A program made the position numbers and the translations under genes. From positions 62,001 to 126,000 of the forward strand of contig DAOUMS010000002.1 in the NCBI GenBank assembly GCA_034409565.1: a DNA stretch of 64,000 nucleotides, read 5' to 3'. Under the pieces are notes generated by a model that saw only the letters and a program-made list of their open reading frames with translations, made no database searches and was not told where the DNA came from. Origin of the DNA: E44-bin89 sp034409565 (GTDB lineage Bacteria > Chloroflexota > Dehalococcoidia > Dehalococcoidales > RBG-16-60-22). Below, piece after piece: positions 10,656-20,350 of this stretch (positions within the stretch are counted from its first letter, which is position 1; each line of letters starts with the position of its first letter).

Positions 10656-13082
10656 ATGGAACGATACATCTGCGTACACGGTCACTTTTACCAGCCGCCG
10701 CGGGAAAACGCCTGGCTGGAATACGTGGAGCTTCAGGACTCGGCCTATCCATTTCACGACTGGAACGAGCGCATCACCGCTGAGTGCTACGCGCCCAACG
10801 GCGTTTCCCGCATCCTCGATGGCGAGAACTACATTACCAAGATTGTCAACAACTACGCCAGAATCAGCTTCAACTTCGGGCCGACGCTGCTCTCCTGGCT
10901 GCAAGAGCACGCGCCGGAGGCCTATCAGACCATCATTGACGCTGATAAAGAGAGCCAGCAGCACTTCTCCGGACACGGCTCGGCGCTGGCCCAGGCGTAC
11001 AGTCACCTGATAATGCCGCTGGCCAACAGGCGGGATAAATATACCCAGGTCCTGTGGGGAATGAGGGACTTCGAGCGGCGCTTCGGCCGGAAACCGGAGG
11101 GGATGTGGCTTCCCGAGACGGCGGTGGACATGGAGACCCTTGATATCATGGCCGAGATGGGGCTGAAGTTCACCATCCTCGCCCCCCACCAGGCCGGGCG
11201 GGTGCGCTCTCTGGGCAGCGAAGCCTGGGCCGATGTGGGCGGTGACAAGGTTGACCCCACCATGGCCTATCTTGTCAACCTGCCCTCAGGTAGGACTTTC
11301 AACCTTTTCTTTTATGATGGCCCCACCTCCCGCAGCGTAGCCTTTGCCGACACCTTAAGCAACGGTGAGAACTTCGCCAATCTCCTGACGGCCGCTTTTT
11401 CCGACAAGCGTAGCTGGCCGCAGCTGGTCAACATCGCCAGCGACGGCGAGACTTATGGGCACCACCACCGCTTCGCCGATATGGCGCTGGCCTACGCCCT
11501 CAACTATATAGAAGAGAAAAATTTAGCCAGAATCACCAACTACGGGGAATTCCTGGAAAAGCACCCCCCCACCCACGAGGTGGAGATAATGGAGAACACC
11601 TCCTGGAGCTGCGCCCACGGCGTCGAGCGCTGGCGGAGCGACTGCGGGGATAGTTCAGGTAGACATGCAAAGTGGAACCAGGCCTGGCGTGCTCCGCTGC
11701 GCGAGGCGATGGACTGGCTGCGCGATACCATGATACCTCAGTACGAAAATAAGGTCAGGGAGCTGCTCAAAGACCCGTGGGCGGCCAGGGATACCTATAT
11801 AGACGTCATCCTTGACCGTTCCCCGGAAAACGTGGCTCAGTTCTTCAGCCAGCAGGCGAGTCGTGAACTGAACGAAGCGGAACGGGTGACGGCCCTCAAG
11901 CTGCTTGAGCTCCAGCGCCACGCCATGCTCATGTATACCAGCTGCGGCTGGTTTTTCGACGACCCTTCCGGCATCGAGACGGTGCAGGTCATCCAGTACG
12001 CCGGCCGGGTGGTGCAGCTGGCCCAGGAGCTCTTCGGCGATGATGCTGAAGAGAAATTCCTGTCCATTCTGGAGAAGGCAAAGAGCAATGTCCGCGAGAT
12101 GGGCGATGGGCGCCGCATCTACGAGATGTTCGTCAGGCCGGCCATAGTTGACCTCATCAAGGTCACCGCCCACTACGCCATAAGCTCGCTTTTTGAAAGC
12201 TACGGCGAGCAAACGAAGACATTTTGCTACTTTGTCAACACCGAGGACTACCAGACAGCCGAGTGCGGGAAGGCCAGGCTCGCCGCGGGGCGGGCCAGAG
12301 TAACCTCCGAGATAACGCAGGAGCAGGCTACGCTCAGCTTCGGCGTGCTCCATTTCGGCGACCATAACCTCAATGCCGGCGTGCGGCAGTACCAGGGCGA
12401 GGAAGCATATCAGACCATGCTCCAGGAGACGACGCAGACCTGCCATGCTGCCGACTTCCCCGAGGTCATCCGTCTGCTGGACAAGCACTTCGGCAGTTCC
12501 ACCTATTCGCTGCGCTCTCTTTTTCGTGACGAGCAACGCAAGGTGCTGGGCTACATTCTGGAGTCAACTATTTCCGAGATTGAAACCGCCTACCGCCAGC
12601 TCTACGAAAACCACTTCCCCGCCATGCGCTTTCTCACCGAGATGGGAGGGCCGGTGCCCAAGGCCTTCCACTCCGCCGCCGAGCTCATCCTGAATATTGA
12701 CCTGCACCGGGCGCTGAAAAGCGACACTTTTGAAGTAGAGACCATCAAGAGTCTGGTGGGCACCGCCGATTCTTGGCAAGTGGACCTGGACATGGATGGG
12801 CTGGCCTACGATTTCAAGGTCTCGCTGGAAGGCATGATAGCGGCGTTCACCCAGGCACCGGAGGATACCGCCAAGCTACAGGTTATCGTTGACGCTGTCG
12901 CCCTGGCCCATTCCATGCCCTTTACCGTTGACCTTTGGCAGACGCAGAACCAGTTCTATGGGATGCTCAGCAGCACCCGTCCCGCCTACCAGCAGCGGGC
13001 CGACGGCGGAGATGAGGCCGCCAAAGGGTGGCTGGCCGCCTTCCACAACCTCGGGGAGCAGCTTCAGATAAGGGGCGCGTAG
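10656..13082 (+). CDS. GH57 family glucanotransferase/hydrolase, DUF3536
   Basis: 808 residues from ATG 10656, one base after the treZ stop. A longer in-frame start inside treZ is unlikely. The N-terminus YICVHGHFYQPPRENAW is the GH57 entry motif. The probable nucleophile is Glu154 in GMWLPETAVD and the probable acid/base is Asp263 in SDGETYGHHH. The C-terminal half resembles DUF3536, a domain found with this subgroup whose exact reaction is unsettled. Location between treZ and treY argues for a job on maltodextrin or branched glucan, perhaps debranching or transfer, but the substrate cannot be read from sequence. The stop abuts the treY ATG. Confidence 0.85.
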   Translation: MERYICVHGHFYQPPRENAWLEYVELQDSAYPFHDWNERITAECYAPNGVSRILDGENYITKIVNNYARISFNFGPTLLSWLQEHAPEAYQTIIDADKESQQHFSGHGSALAQAYSHLIMPLANRRDKYTQVLWGMRDFERRFGRKPEGMWLPETAVDMETLDIMAEMGLKFTILAPHQAGRVRSLGSEAWADVGGDKVDPTMAYLVNLPSGRTFNLFFYDGPTSRSVAFADTLSNGENFANLLTAAFSDKRSWPQLVNIASDGETYGHHHRFADMALAYALNYIEEKNLARITNYGEFLEKHPPTHEVEIMENTSWSCAHGVERWRSDCGDSSGRHAKWNQAWRAPLREAMDWLRDTMIPQYENKVRELLKDPWAARDTYIDVILDRSPENVAQFFSQQASRELNEAERVTALKLLELQRHAMLMYTSCGWFFDDPSGIETVQVIQYAGRVVQLAQELFGDDAEEKFLSILEKAKSNVREMGDGRRIYEMFVRPAIVDLIKVTAHYAISSLFESYGEQTKTFCYFVNTEDYQTAECGKARLAAGRARVTSEITQEQATLSFGVLHFGDHNLNAGVRQYQGEEAYQTMLQETTQTCHAADFPEVIRLLDKHFGSSTYSLRSLFRDEQRKVLGYILESTISEIETAYRQLYENHFPAMRFLTEMGGPVPKAFHSAAELILNIDLHRALKSDTFEVETIKSLVGTADSWQVDLDMDGLAYDFKVSLEGMIAAFTQAPEDTAKLQVIVDAVALAHSMPFTVDLWQTQNQFYGMLSSTRPAYQQRADGGDEAAKGWLAAFHNLGEQLQIRGA

Positions 13083-15902
13083 ATGACCAGCGTGCACATA
13101 CCGGCAGCGACCTACCGGCTGCAGTTGAATCATGCCTTCGGTTTCCAGGATGCCCTGAAACTCGTGCCCTACCTGAAAAGCCTGGGCATCTCAGACCTCT
13201 ACCTTCCCCCCATCTTAAAGGCGAGAGCCGGCAGCCGCCACGGGTACGATGTGGTCGACCCGTGCCGTCTCAACCCGGAACTGGGCACAGCCGGGGATTT
13301 CGAAAACCTAGTCGAGCAGCTGAGGCAACAGGGAATGGGACTGCTGTTGGATATTGTCCCCAACCACATGGCCGCCAGCACTGAGAATGCGTGGTGGACG
13401 GACTTTCTGGAGAATGGCGCCCTTTCGCCCTATGCCGGTTTTTTTGATACCACTCCCGGCGAAAAGGTGGTCCTGCCCATACTGGGCAGTCCGTACCCTC
13501 AGGCCCTCCGGGACGGGAGCATAACACTTTCGCTGGAAGATTACGGATTTGTCATAAGCAGTGGTGGCACCAGGTTACCGCTGGAAATAAAGTCCTGCCG
13601 TCTTGTCCTTTCCCATAGCCTGTGGTTGCTGGAGCAGAAATTCGGTGGTGATAGCTCTGAGGCGAAGTCTTTGCGCAGGATTGTACAGAGTTTACAGGGC
13701 CTGCCGTCGTCGGCCGGGTGGCGCGTGCGCAAAGCCCCTGCTCATTATCGAAAACGCCAGACGCTGAAGAAAGAAATCTTACGGCTTCTCGGGGAATCAC
13801 CGGCGCTTGAAACCGCCATCAGGGAGAGCGTGGCTTTCTTCAACAGCGATGAGGGCAAACCTCACCTTGAAGAGTTGCTCGGTGAGCAGGCTTACCGTCT
13901 TGCCTTCTGGCGCACCGGTCTCAAGGAAATCAACTACCGGCGCTTTTTCGATATCAGCGACCTTGTCGGCATGAGGGTGGAAGACCCCACCGTGTTCCGC
14001 AAGACGCACGCGCTGGTTATGGAACTGGTCCGCTCGGGCAGCGTGACCGGGCTGCGGGTTGACCATATCGATGGCCTGGCCCGGCCGGCGCAGTACCTCG
14101 CCCGACTCCAGCGTTGGGCAGTATCGGCAGCAGCCACGCCATCAAAAAAACCTTCCCTCTACGCGGTTGCGGAAAAAATCCTCTCCGCCGGTGAAGAGCT
14201 GCCCGATAGCTGGCAACTTTTCGGCACCACCGGCTACGATTTTCTGAATCAGGTAAATGCCCTTTTTATCGACCGTAATGGCGTAAGCCAGCTGGATGAA
14301 ATTTACCGTCGTTTCACCGGCATCGAACAGGATTTCAGCCGTATCGTCTATGAGAAAAAGAGACAGGTGATAGAGGACCTGTTTTCGGCGGAGGTGAAAG
14401 AGCTGGGAAACCGCCTATATCAGATGGCGCAAAAAGATGAACCCGAAGCACACCATTCCGATATGGAGTTCACCGAGGCTTTGGCCACCGTGACCGCGTG
14501 CCTGCCGGTATACCGGACATACATCAGGGCTGCCCCCGTAGCGCTTAGAGACAGGCGCTATCTGGAGGACGCCTTTAAACAGGCGTGCCGGTATAACTCG
14601 GCTTTATCGCCGCGCGTCCTCTCTTTTCTGGAGAAACGGCTCTTTTTACAGTTCCCGCAAGGCTTCTCCAGGGAGCGCAAAAATACCTGGCTTGAATTTA
14701 TCCGGCGCTGGCAGCAGCTCACCGGCGCCGTAATGGCCAAGGGCTTTGAAGATACCGCCCTTTACTGCTTCAATTGCCTTATCTCGCGCAATGAGGTGGG
14801 CGGTAATCCAGCTTCGTCTGGGCTTTCCCCTGAGGAGTGCCACCGCTGGAACCAGAGACGCCAGAAACACTGGCCGCACACCATGAACGCCACCGCCACC
14901 CATGACACCAAGCGTGGCGAGGACGCAAGGGCGCGCCTAAATGTCCTCTCGGAGATACCACAGGAATGGGAAACCCGTCTTGCGCGCTGGCAGGAGCAGA
15001 ACCGGTCGAAGAAAAAGAGGGTCAAAGGAATCTATGTGCCGGAGCCTAACATGGAGATATTCCTCTACCAGACGCTCCTCGGCGCTTGGCCTTTTTTCCC
15101 GGCAGAGCTGCCAGCCTTCAGAGAACGCCTGAGAGCTTACCTCATCAAAGCTGCCCGCGAGGCCAAAACCTTCACCAGCTGGCTTGAACCTGACCAGTCC
15201 TATGAGGAGGCACTGCTTCAATTTGCACAGGAAATACTTGCCGACACACCGGGAAATGCTTTCCTGGCCAACTTTCTTAGTTTCCAGGAGAAAATCGCCT
15301 TTTTCGGCAGCCTGAACTCGCTGGGGCAGCTGCTGGTCAAGATTACCGCGCCCGGCATCCCTGATTTCTACCAGGGGACCGAGCTCTGGGACCTGAGCCT
15401 GGTAGACCCGGATAACCGCCGGCCGGTTGATTTCAAAAGGCGGGAGACGTATCTTAACGAGCTGATGCCGGAGGAAGCTCTGAGCACGACACATCTACTG
15501 ACAGAGCTGCTCAAGTTCTGGAAGGACGGACGGGTCAAACTCTATCTAGCCCAGAAGGCAATGCGCTTTCGCAGTGAAAGGGCAAACATATTTCAGGATG
15601 GGGAATATCTGCCAGTTCCGGTTTCCCCGGATATGCAAGAGCACATTTACGCTTTTTGCCGACGCTGCGAAAAAGAATGGACGCTTACCTTGGTACCGAG
15701 ACTCACCACCAAACTGGTGCCGACCGGCGAATTTCCTCTGGGGGAGGTGTGGGGCAAAAGCGAGCTTATTCTTCCTCAGAACGCGCCCCGAAACTGGCGC
15801 AATGTCCTGACGGGGGAAGAGATAGCTGTGCCGGAAGGAAGAGGACTTGCCATTTCTGAGGTACTGCGCACTTTCCCGGTAGCGCTGATGACCAATTTAT
15901 AA
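13083..15902 (+). CDS. treY: Malto-oligosyltrehalose synthase (TreY)
   Basis: 939 residues. It isomerises the reducing-end alpha-1,4 bond of maltodextrin to the alpha,alpha-1,1 bond of trehalose. The N-terminus PAATYRLQLNHAFGF and the YLPPILKARAGSRHGYDV stretch are typical of TreY. The nucleophile is Asp327 in GLRVDHIDGL and the acid/base Glu364 in YAVAEKIL, followed by FGTTGYDFLNQVN. The family-typical long insertions explain the size. ATG starts on the base after the preceding TAG. It is the last plus-strand gene of the block and converges with glgP 21 bases away, with no obvious terminator between them. Confidence 0.95.
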   Translation: MTSVHIPAATYRLQLNHAFGFQDALKLVPYLKSLGISDLYLPPILKARAGSRHGYDVVDPCRLNPELGTAGDFENLVEQLRQQGMGLLLDIVPNHMAASTENAWWTDFLENGALSPYAGFFDTTPGEKVVLPILGSPYPQALRDGSITLSLEDYGFVISSGGTRLPLEIKSCRLVLSHSLWLLEQKFGGDSSEAKSLRRIVQSLQGLPSSAGWRVRKAPAHYRKRQTLKKEILRLLGESPALETAIRESVAFFNSDEGKPHLEELLGEQAYRLAFWRTGLKEINYRRFFDISDLVGMRVEDPTVFRKTHALVMELVRSGSVTGLRVDHIDGLARPAQYLARLQRWAVSAAATPSKKPSLYAVAEKILSAGEELPDSWQLFGTTGYDFLNQVNALFIDRNGVSQLDEIYRRFTGIEQDFSRIVYEKKRQVIEDLFSAEVKELGNRLYQMAQKDEPEAHHSDMEFTEALATVTACLPVYRTYIRAAPVALRDRRYLEDAFKQACRYNSALSPRVLSFLEKRLFLQFPQGFSRERKNTWLEFIRRWQQLTGAVMAKGFEDTALYCFNCLISRNEVGGNPASSGLSPEECHRWNQRRQKHWPHTMNATATHDTKRGEDARARLNVLSEIPQEWETRLARWQEQNRSKKKRVKGIYVPEPNMEIFLYQTLLGAWPFFPAELPAFRERLRAYLIKAAREAKTFTSWLEPDQSYEEALLQFAQEILADTPGNAFLANFLSFQEKIAFFGSLNSLGQLLVKITAPGIPDFYQGTELWDLSLVDPDNRRPVDFKRRETYLNELMPEEALSTTHLLTELLKFWKDGRVKLYLAQKAMRFRSERANIFQDGEYLPVPVSPDMQEHIYAFCRRCEKEWTLTLVPRLTTKLVPTGEFPLGEVWGKSELILPQNAPRNWRNVLTGEEIAVPEGRGLAISEVLRTFPVALMTNL

Positions 15903-15923
15903 AGGGGCCTTGAGCAAATCAGG

Positions 15924-18050
15924 TCACGACTCCTGGACGGCCGGGCGGTACAGTTTTTCGATGTAGTCCTTCATCATGCGGCGGGCGCAAAAAGCGGGCA
16001 CGATGGAACGCATTGCTTCTTTCATCATGGCCACCCAGCGGCGCGGAACCCCGTGCACATCCCGGTCGTAGTAGAGTGGCACAATCTTCTCTTCAAGCAA
16101 GTGGTAGAGCGCCTCAGCATCGGCTTCATCTTCCTCTTCCGGGGTGGCGGCGATATCCGGTGAGCCAGCGGCCCAACCGTTGCCAGCATTGTATCCCTCA
16201 CGCCACCAGCCATCGAGAACGCTCAAATTGAGCACGCCATTCAGGGAGGCCTTCATGCCGCTTGAGCCGCTCGCTTCGCGGAGGCGCCGTGGCACATTCA
16301 GCCAGATATCAACTCCCTGTACCAGATAGCGTGCTAGGTGGATATCATAGTCCTCGACGAACACTATCCTGCCCTGAAATTCACGGTCAGCGGCTATTTT
16401 ATAGACCTGCTGCAAGAGGTTCTTGGAAGCCAAATCAGCCGGATGGGACTTGCCGGCAAAGATAATCTGGACCGGATGCCAGTTATTGGTGACAATCCGC
16501 TTTAGTCGCTCAATGTCATGCAGGATGAGTGCCGGCCGTTTATACTCCGTGAAGCGGCGGGCAAAGGCAATGGTGAGCACTTCCGGGTCAAGCAGCGCCC
16601 CCATCATCAGCATATGAGTCCAGGGAACGTTGTCCTCCAGCCATCGGGTACGCATGCGCTCCCGAATCGCTCCCACGAGCTTGCGCCGGAGCCTCTGGCA
16701 GATAGCCCAGAGAGCTTCATCTGGTATCTCCGACACCTTTTCCCACAAATGGGGGACATCATGTTTCGTCAACCAGTCCTCACCGAGATACTTTGCCAGA
16801 AGATGGTCTAATTCCGGAGCAACCCAGGAAGGTACGTGAATGCCGTTGGTCACCTGGGATATGGGTACCTGCTCCTCGGCAATATCCGGCCAGAGACCGT
16901 GCCACATCTTTCGGGTAACGCTGCCGTGAAGCTGGCTCACCGCATTGCGCCGGTCAGCCATTTTGAGGGCGAGGACGGTCATGTTGTAATTCTCGGGTTC
17001 GGAATTGCTCTCCCAGCCGAGCTCCAGAAATGCCCTGCGGTCAATGCCCAGCTGCTCCCAGTAGCCCCGGAAATATTTCTCCACCAGCTCTATGGCGAAG
17101 ATATCGTGTCCCGCCATAACCGGGGTATGGGTGGTAAATACCGTGGTCTTTCGTATCTCCGGCTGTGCCTCGGCAAAGCTCATACCCCCGGATACTTTTT
17201 CTCTAACGCGTTCCAGGGTCATGAAGGCGGTATGTCCCTCGTTAGCGTGCCAGAGCGTGGGGTTGATGCCAAGTGCTCGCAGCACGCGCACGCCGCCAAT
17301 GCCGAGGACGATTTCCTGCTGCAAGCGCAGCTCCCTGTCGGACACATAGAGCCGTGCTGAGAGTTGCTGGTAAGGCCCGGGGTTCTCCTCAAGCTGTGTA
17401 TCCAGCAAATAAATATCAGTGCGGCCTACCTTGACGTGCCAGGCACCGAGCGCCAGGTCAACGTCACCCAGCCTGACCCTGGTCAGAGCGATGTCACCGC
17501 TGGGAGAGCGAATCTGATTGATGGGCGCTTCGTCAAAATTAAGTTCCTGATATTCCTCTTCCTGCCAGCCGGAGGCGGATATATGCTGGTGGAAATACCC
17601 CTGCGGATACATGAAGCCGACGGCGACCATCGGCAGCCCGATATCGCTGGCTTCCTTGCAGATGTCTCCGGCCAGCACCCCCAAACCTCCAGCGTAAATG
17701 GGCAGGGAATTATGGATGGCGTATTCCATGGAGAAGTAGGCCACCGGCCCGGAGAACAGGTTGGGGTAGTTAGCATGCAGCCAGGTGTGGTCAACGGGGG
17801 ACATCATCTCATCGTAGGCGGCCATCACTGAATCATAGAGGGCGAGAAATGCCGGGTCGGCACCAGCTTGAGCCAGCCGTTCCGGGCTTATCCAGGAGAG
17901 CTGTTTCACCGGATTATGCCCGCTCTCCTTCCAGAGCGGGTAATCCAGGGCGCGGAATAGCTGACGGGCCTGATTGTTCCAGCTCCACCATAGATTGCTG
18001 GCCAGTTCACCAAGCCGCCCAATACTCTCCGGCACCTGGATAGAATTCAA
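15924..18050 (-). CDS. glgP: Alpha-glucan phosphorylase (GlgP, DUF3417 type)
   Basis: 708 residues. It releases glucose-1-phosphate from glucan ends with inorganic phosphate and uses pyridoxal phosphate. The N-terminal DUF3417-like part (LASNLWWSWNNQARQLF) marks the short bacterial/archaeal phosphorylase group rather than the 800+ residue GlgP/MalP type. The PLP lysine is Lys600 in ASGSSGMKASLNG. HANEGHTAF, near residue 265, is also family-typical. It is transcribed toward treY and is the only glucan gene on the minus strand here, so it is probably controlled separately from the synthesis operon. Confidence 0.93.
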   Translation of the reverse strand: MNSIQVPESIGRLGELASNLWWSWNNQARQLFRALDYPLWKESGHNPVKQLSWISPERLAQAGADPAFLALYDSVMAAYDEMMSPVDHTWLHANYPNLFSGPVAYFSMEYAIHNSLPIYAGGLGVLAGDICKEASDIGLPMVAVGFMYPQGYFHQHISASGWQEEEYQELNFDEAPINQIRSPSGDIALTRVRLGDVDLALGAWHVKVGRTDIYLLDTQLEENPGPYQQLSARLYVSDRELRLQQEIVLGIGGVRVLRALGINPTLWHANEGHTAFMTLERVREKVSGGMSFAEAQPEIRKTTVFTTHTPVMAGHDIFAIELVEKYFRGYWEQLGIDRRAFLELGWESNSEPENYNMTVLALKMADRRNAVSQLHGSVTRKMWHGLWPDIAEEQVPISQVTNGIHVPSWVAPELDHLLAKYLGEDWLTKHDVPHLWEKVSEIPDEALWAICQRLRRKLVGAIRERMRTRWLEDNVPWTHMLMMGALLDPEVLTIAFARRFTEYKRPALILHDIERLKRIVTNNWHPVQIIFAGKSHPADLASKNLLQQVYKIAADREFQGRIVFVEDYDIHLARYLVQGVDIWLNVPRRLREASGSSGMKASLNGVLNLSVLDGWWREGYNAGNGWAAGSPDIAATPEEEDEADAEALYHLLEEKIVPLYYDRDVHGVPRRWVAMMKEAMRSIVPAFCARRMMKDYIEKLYRPAVQES

Positions 18051-18096
18051 TGAAGGCCGTTCCTCTTATACGATGAAATACCGTTAAGAAATTATA

Positions 18097-18134
18097 CCTT
18101 ATTTAAGCGATAAAAAGCTAAACTTTAAATAAGG
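18097..18134. repeat. 10-bp inverted repeat beside tRNA remnant
   Basis: CCTTATTTAA at 18097-18106 and TTAAATAAGG at 18125-18134 can form a perfect 10-bp AT-rich stem with an 18-base loop. It lies upstream of glgP and ends where the tRNA-like 3' fragment begins. It could be a terminator-like or element-end structure. No run of T follows on either side, so a simple terminator is not supported. Confidence 0.5.
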
Positions 18135-18138
18135 TAAC

Positions 18139-18175
18139 AATCCGAAAGTCGCTGGTTCAAATCCAGCCGCGGCCA
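18139..18175 (+). pseudogene. tRNA 3' half remnant
   Basis: The T arm is perfect (GCTGG, loop TTCAAAT, CCAGC at 18151-18167), followed by a 7-base acceptor strand CGCGGCC (18168-18174), discriminator A and no CCA. The part before it resembles a variable loop and the 3' strand of an anticodon stem. No matching 5' acceptor GGCCGCG occurs upstream. The tRNA resemblance therefore stops near the anticodon loop. Identity of the parent tRNA is not determinable. It marks the border between the glucan block and the catabolic region. Confidence 0.65.
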
Positions 18176-18194
18176 GCTAGACTTTCACTTCACT

Positions 18195-19034
18195 TTACTT
18201 GTCAAAGAGACGCCGCACATACGCAAGCGCTTTAGTTGCCACGAACTCCGGGTCACCTTCAGGAGCAAGGGCAATTGAAGCTGAACCAGAGAAGTCTTCT
18301 GCCTGTAAAATCCGGGCTATGTGTGGCCAATCAAGCGCGTCCTTCTCGGGAAGAATCCCCGGCGGCCAGTGGTTAGGGTCGTACAGGTGGATGTGATGTG
18401 CCTGCCCCTTGGTGGCTCTGATACCATGTTCGATGGACGGCTCCGCGGCACAAAGCTGGTCGGTATCCATCATCACACTGAAGCTAGGGCTGCCAATACG
18501 TTCTACCCATGCCATGACCTCTTCGTTACTATTCACCAAATTCGTGTATTTAGGCGAAGACCCTTCAAGCATGATGACCGCCCCGGCCTTCTTGGCGTAT
18601 TCCGCGAGTTCCCGAAAAATCTCCTCAGTCAATCGCTCCATATCCTCTTTGCTTGCCCCCGGGATTCCTGTACCACGAGCGCCGCCCAGAACGACCCTCG
18701 CCTTAAAATAACCGGCAAAGTCCAACACATTCTTGAAGGCCTTCATCGCCTTCTGGCGGATGCCTGCGTCCTCATGGATAAGTGACATTCCCTGGGGAAT
18801 CATACGGCCACTGCCAACTACCGGCATTACGGCTCCGGCACGCTTCAGGGCAGCGTCAAACACCACCGGGTCAGGAGTGCGCTCCGGGTCAGGCATAAAC
18901 TCGATGCCATCATAACCCCAGTCGACCGCGCGCTGGGCAATCTCCTCCGGGGTACCGGCGAGCACATTTATTATGAATTTATATTGGAGCATATCTGGGG
19001 TCGAGGCCCAGAAGCAGAACTTCACCTTTGACAT
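18195..19034 (-). CDS. Sugar phosphate isomerase/epimerase-like TIM barrel
   Basis: 279 residues of the AP-endonuclease-2/xylose-isomerase-like superfamily (TIM barrel, usually binding a divalent metal). Motifs are GYDGIEFMPD near residue 40, the metal-ligand-like Glu in VIMLEGSSP, MMDTD, and HHIHLYDPN toward the C-terminus. Relatives interconvert keto sugars or sugar acids. The substrate here is unknown. It is the last gene of the minus-strand catabolic run, 163 bases after the LeuB-type dehydrogenase, so it may be co-transcribed or have its own promoter in that gap. ATG start with AAGGTTG upstream. Confidence 0.75.
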   Translation of the reverse strand: MSKVKFCFWASTPDMLQYKFIINVLAGTPEEIAQRAVDWGYDGIEFMPDPERTPDPVVFDAALKRAGAVMPVVGSGRMIPQGMSLIHEDAGIRQKAMKAFKNVLDFAGYFKARVVLGGARGTGIPGASKEDMERLTEEIFRELAEYAKKAGAVIMLEGSSPKYTNLVNSNEEVMAWVERIGSPSFSVMMDTDQLCAAEPSIEHGIRATKGQAHHIHLYDPNHWPPGILPEKDALDWPHIARILQAEDFSGSASIALAPEGDPEFVATKALAYVRRLFDK

Positions 19035-19197
19035 TCAACCTTACTCTCCAGTTAGCAAATCTTTATCAGTCTTTTGAGCTAAGCAATTTTCTTGGCTTAT
19101 CAGCCTCACCTTCGAGCCGGTGATAGCAGTGCTCTTCGGTTGGGAACGCTCCTTCTTTTACCTAGTTGAATAAAAGCAACTGTGCGATATGATATAG

Positions 19198-20301
19198 CTA
19201 CTTCGTTATTTGGACCTGTGATACCGCCTTCGCAATCAGGTCGCCCATCTCCCTGGTACCCACCTTGGTCTTTCCTTCCTCCATGATGTCGTAGGTGCGG
19301 TGGGAATGTACCGTCTTCTCTGTGGCCTCATCGATGCACCTGGCCTCTTGTTCCAGACCAAAGGCGTACTTGAGCATCATCGCCACGCTCAAAATGGTCG
19401 CAATCGGATTGGCCACGTTCTTTCCGACGTGCTTCGGCGCGCTGCCATGACTTGACTCAAAAAAGCCAAAGGTAGTCCCCTTTACCCCTGAGCCAGCTAT
19501 CTGGGCCGAGGGTAGCATACCGAGGGAGCCGGCAAGCACCGAGGCTTCGTCGCTGATAATGTCGCCGAACAGGTTGCTCGTCACCAGAACGTCAAAGTCC
19601 CTCGGCCGCTTCAGCAACCACATGGTACAGGCATCAGCATAGGCGTGCTCCAGTTGCACGTCAGGATACTCCGGCGCCAGTTCATCAGCAATCTCATGCC
19701 ACAACCGTGAAGACTGCAGTACGTTGGCTTTGTCCACGGAACACAGTTTCTTACGCCTCGACTGCGCCAGTTCAAAGCCCACCCGAACAATCCGTTCAAC
19801 CTCCTTCTCCGAGTAAAGCATGCTGTCCACGGCCATGCGCCCCTCTTTGGTGCGCCACCGTTTTTTGGGTTCGCCAAAGTAAGCACCGCCGGTATTCTCA
19901 CGGAGCACAATTAAGTCAACATCCTTCACAATTTCCGGTTTCACCGGTGAGCAATTTACCATTGACGGATATACCCTTACCGGACGCACATTGGCGAAAA
20001 GGCCAAATTCCCGGCGTATTAACAAAACGGCGGCGTTGGCGTATTCCTTTGCTCCCGGATAGTCCCATTTCGGGCCACCGGCGGCGCCAAAGAGAATGGC
20101 ATCACTCTGGCGGCAAATCTGCAAGGTCTCGTCAGGCAGTGAAGTGCCATATTTATCAATGGCCACCCCGCCGATATCAACATAGGTTAGCTCGAACTCA
20201 TGGCCGAATTTCCCGGCCACTGCTTTCAGGACTTTGACCCCCTCCTCTACGATTTCGGGGCCAATACCATCGCCCGGACCTACCGCAATTTTCCCTTCCA
20301 T
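19198..20301 (-). CDS. leuB: 3-isopropylmalate dehydrogenase-type beta-decarboxylating dehydrogenase
   Basis: 367 residues from ATG 20301. Upstream in-frame sequence up to 20439 overlaps the neighbouring dehydrogenase and lacks family homology. The start reads MEGKIAVGPGDGIGPEIV, the family N-terminus. CSVDKANVL, DACTMWLLKRP and SNLFGDIISDEASVLAG complete the NAD-dependent 3-isopropylmalate dehydrogenase pattern (oxidative decarboxylation of 3-isopropylmalate). No leuA, leuC or leuD lies nearby. The setting among SDR, oxidoreductase and transport genes leaves open a related tartrate/malate-type substrate. GGGGGTGAG precedes the start. Confidence 0.85.
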   Translation of the reverse strand: MEGKIAVGPGDGIGPEIVEEGVKVLKAVAGKFGHEFELTYVDIGGVAIDKYGTSLPDETLQICRQSDAILFGAAGGPKWDYPGAKEYANAAVLLIRREFGLFANVRPVRVYPSMVNCSPVKPEIVKDVDLIVLRENTGGAYFGEPKKRWRTKEGRMAVDSMLYSEKEVERIVRVGFELAQSRRKKLCSVDKANVLQSSRLWHEIADELAPEYPDVQLEHAYADACTMWLLKRPRDFDVLVTSNLFGDIISDEASVLAGSLGMLPSAQIAGSGVKGTTFGFFESSHGSAPKHVGKNVANPIATILSVAMMLKYAFGLEQEARCIDEATEKTVHSHRTYDIMEEGKTKVGTREMGDLIAKAVSQVQITK

Positions 20302-20350
20302 TGGCTCACCCCCTGTGTATTGATTTCCTTGGCTAGCTTTCCAGTTTGCT

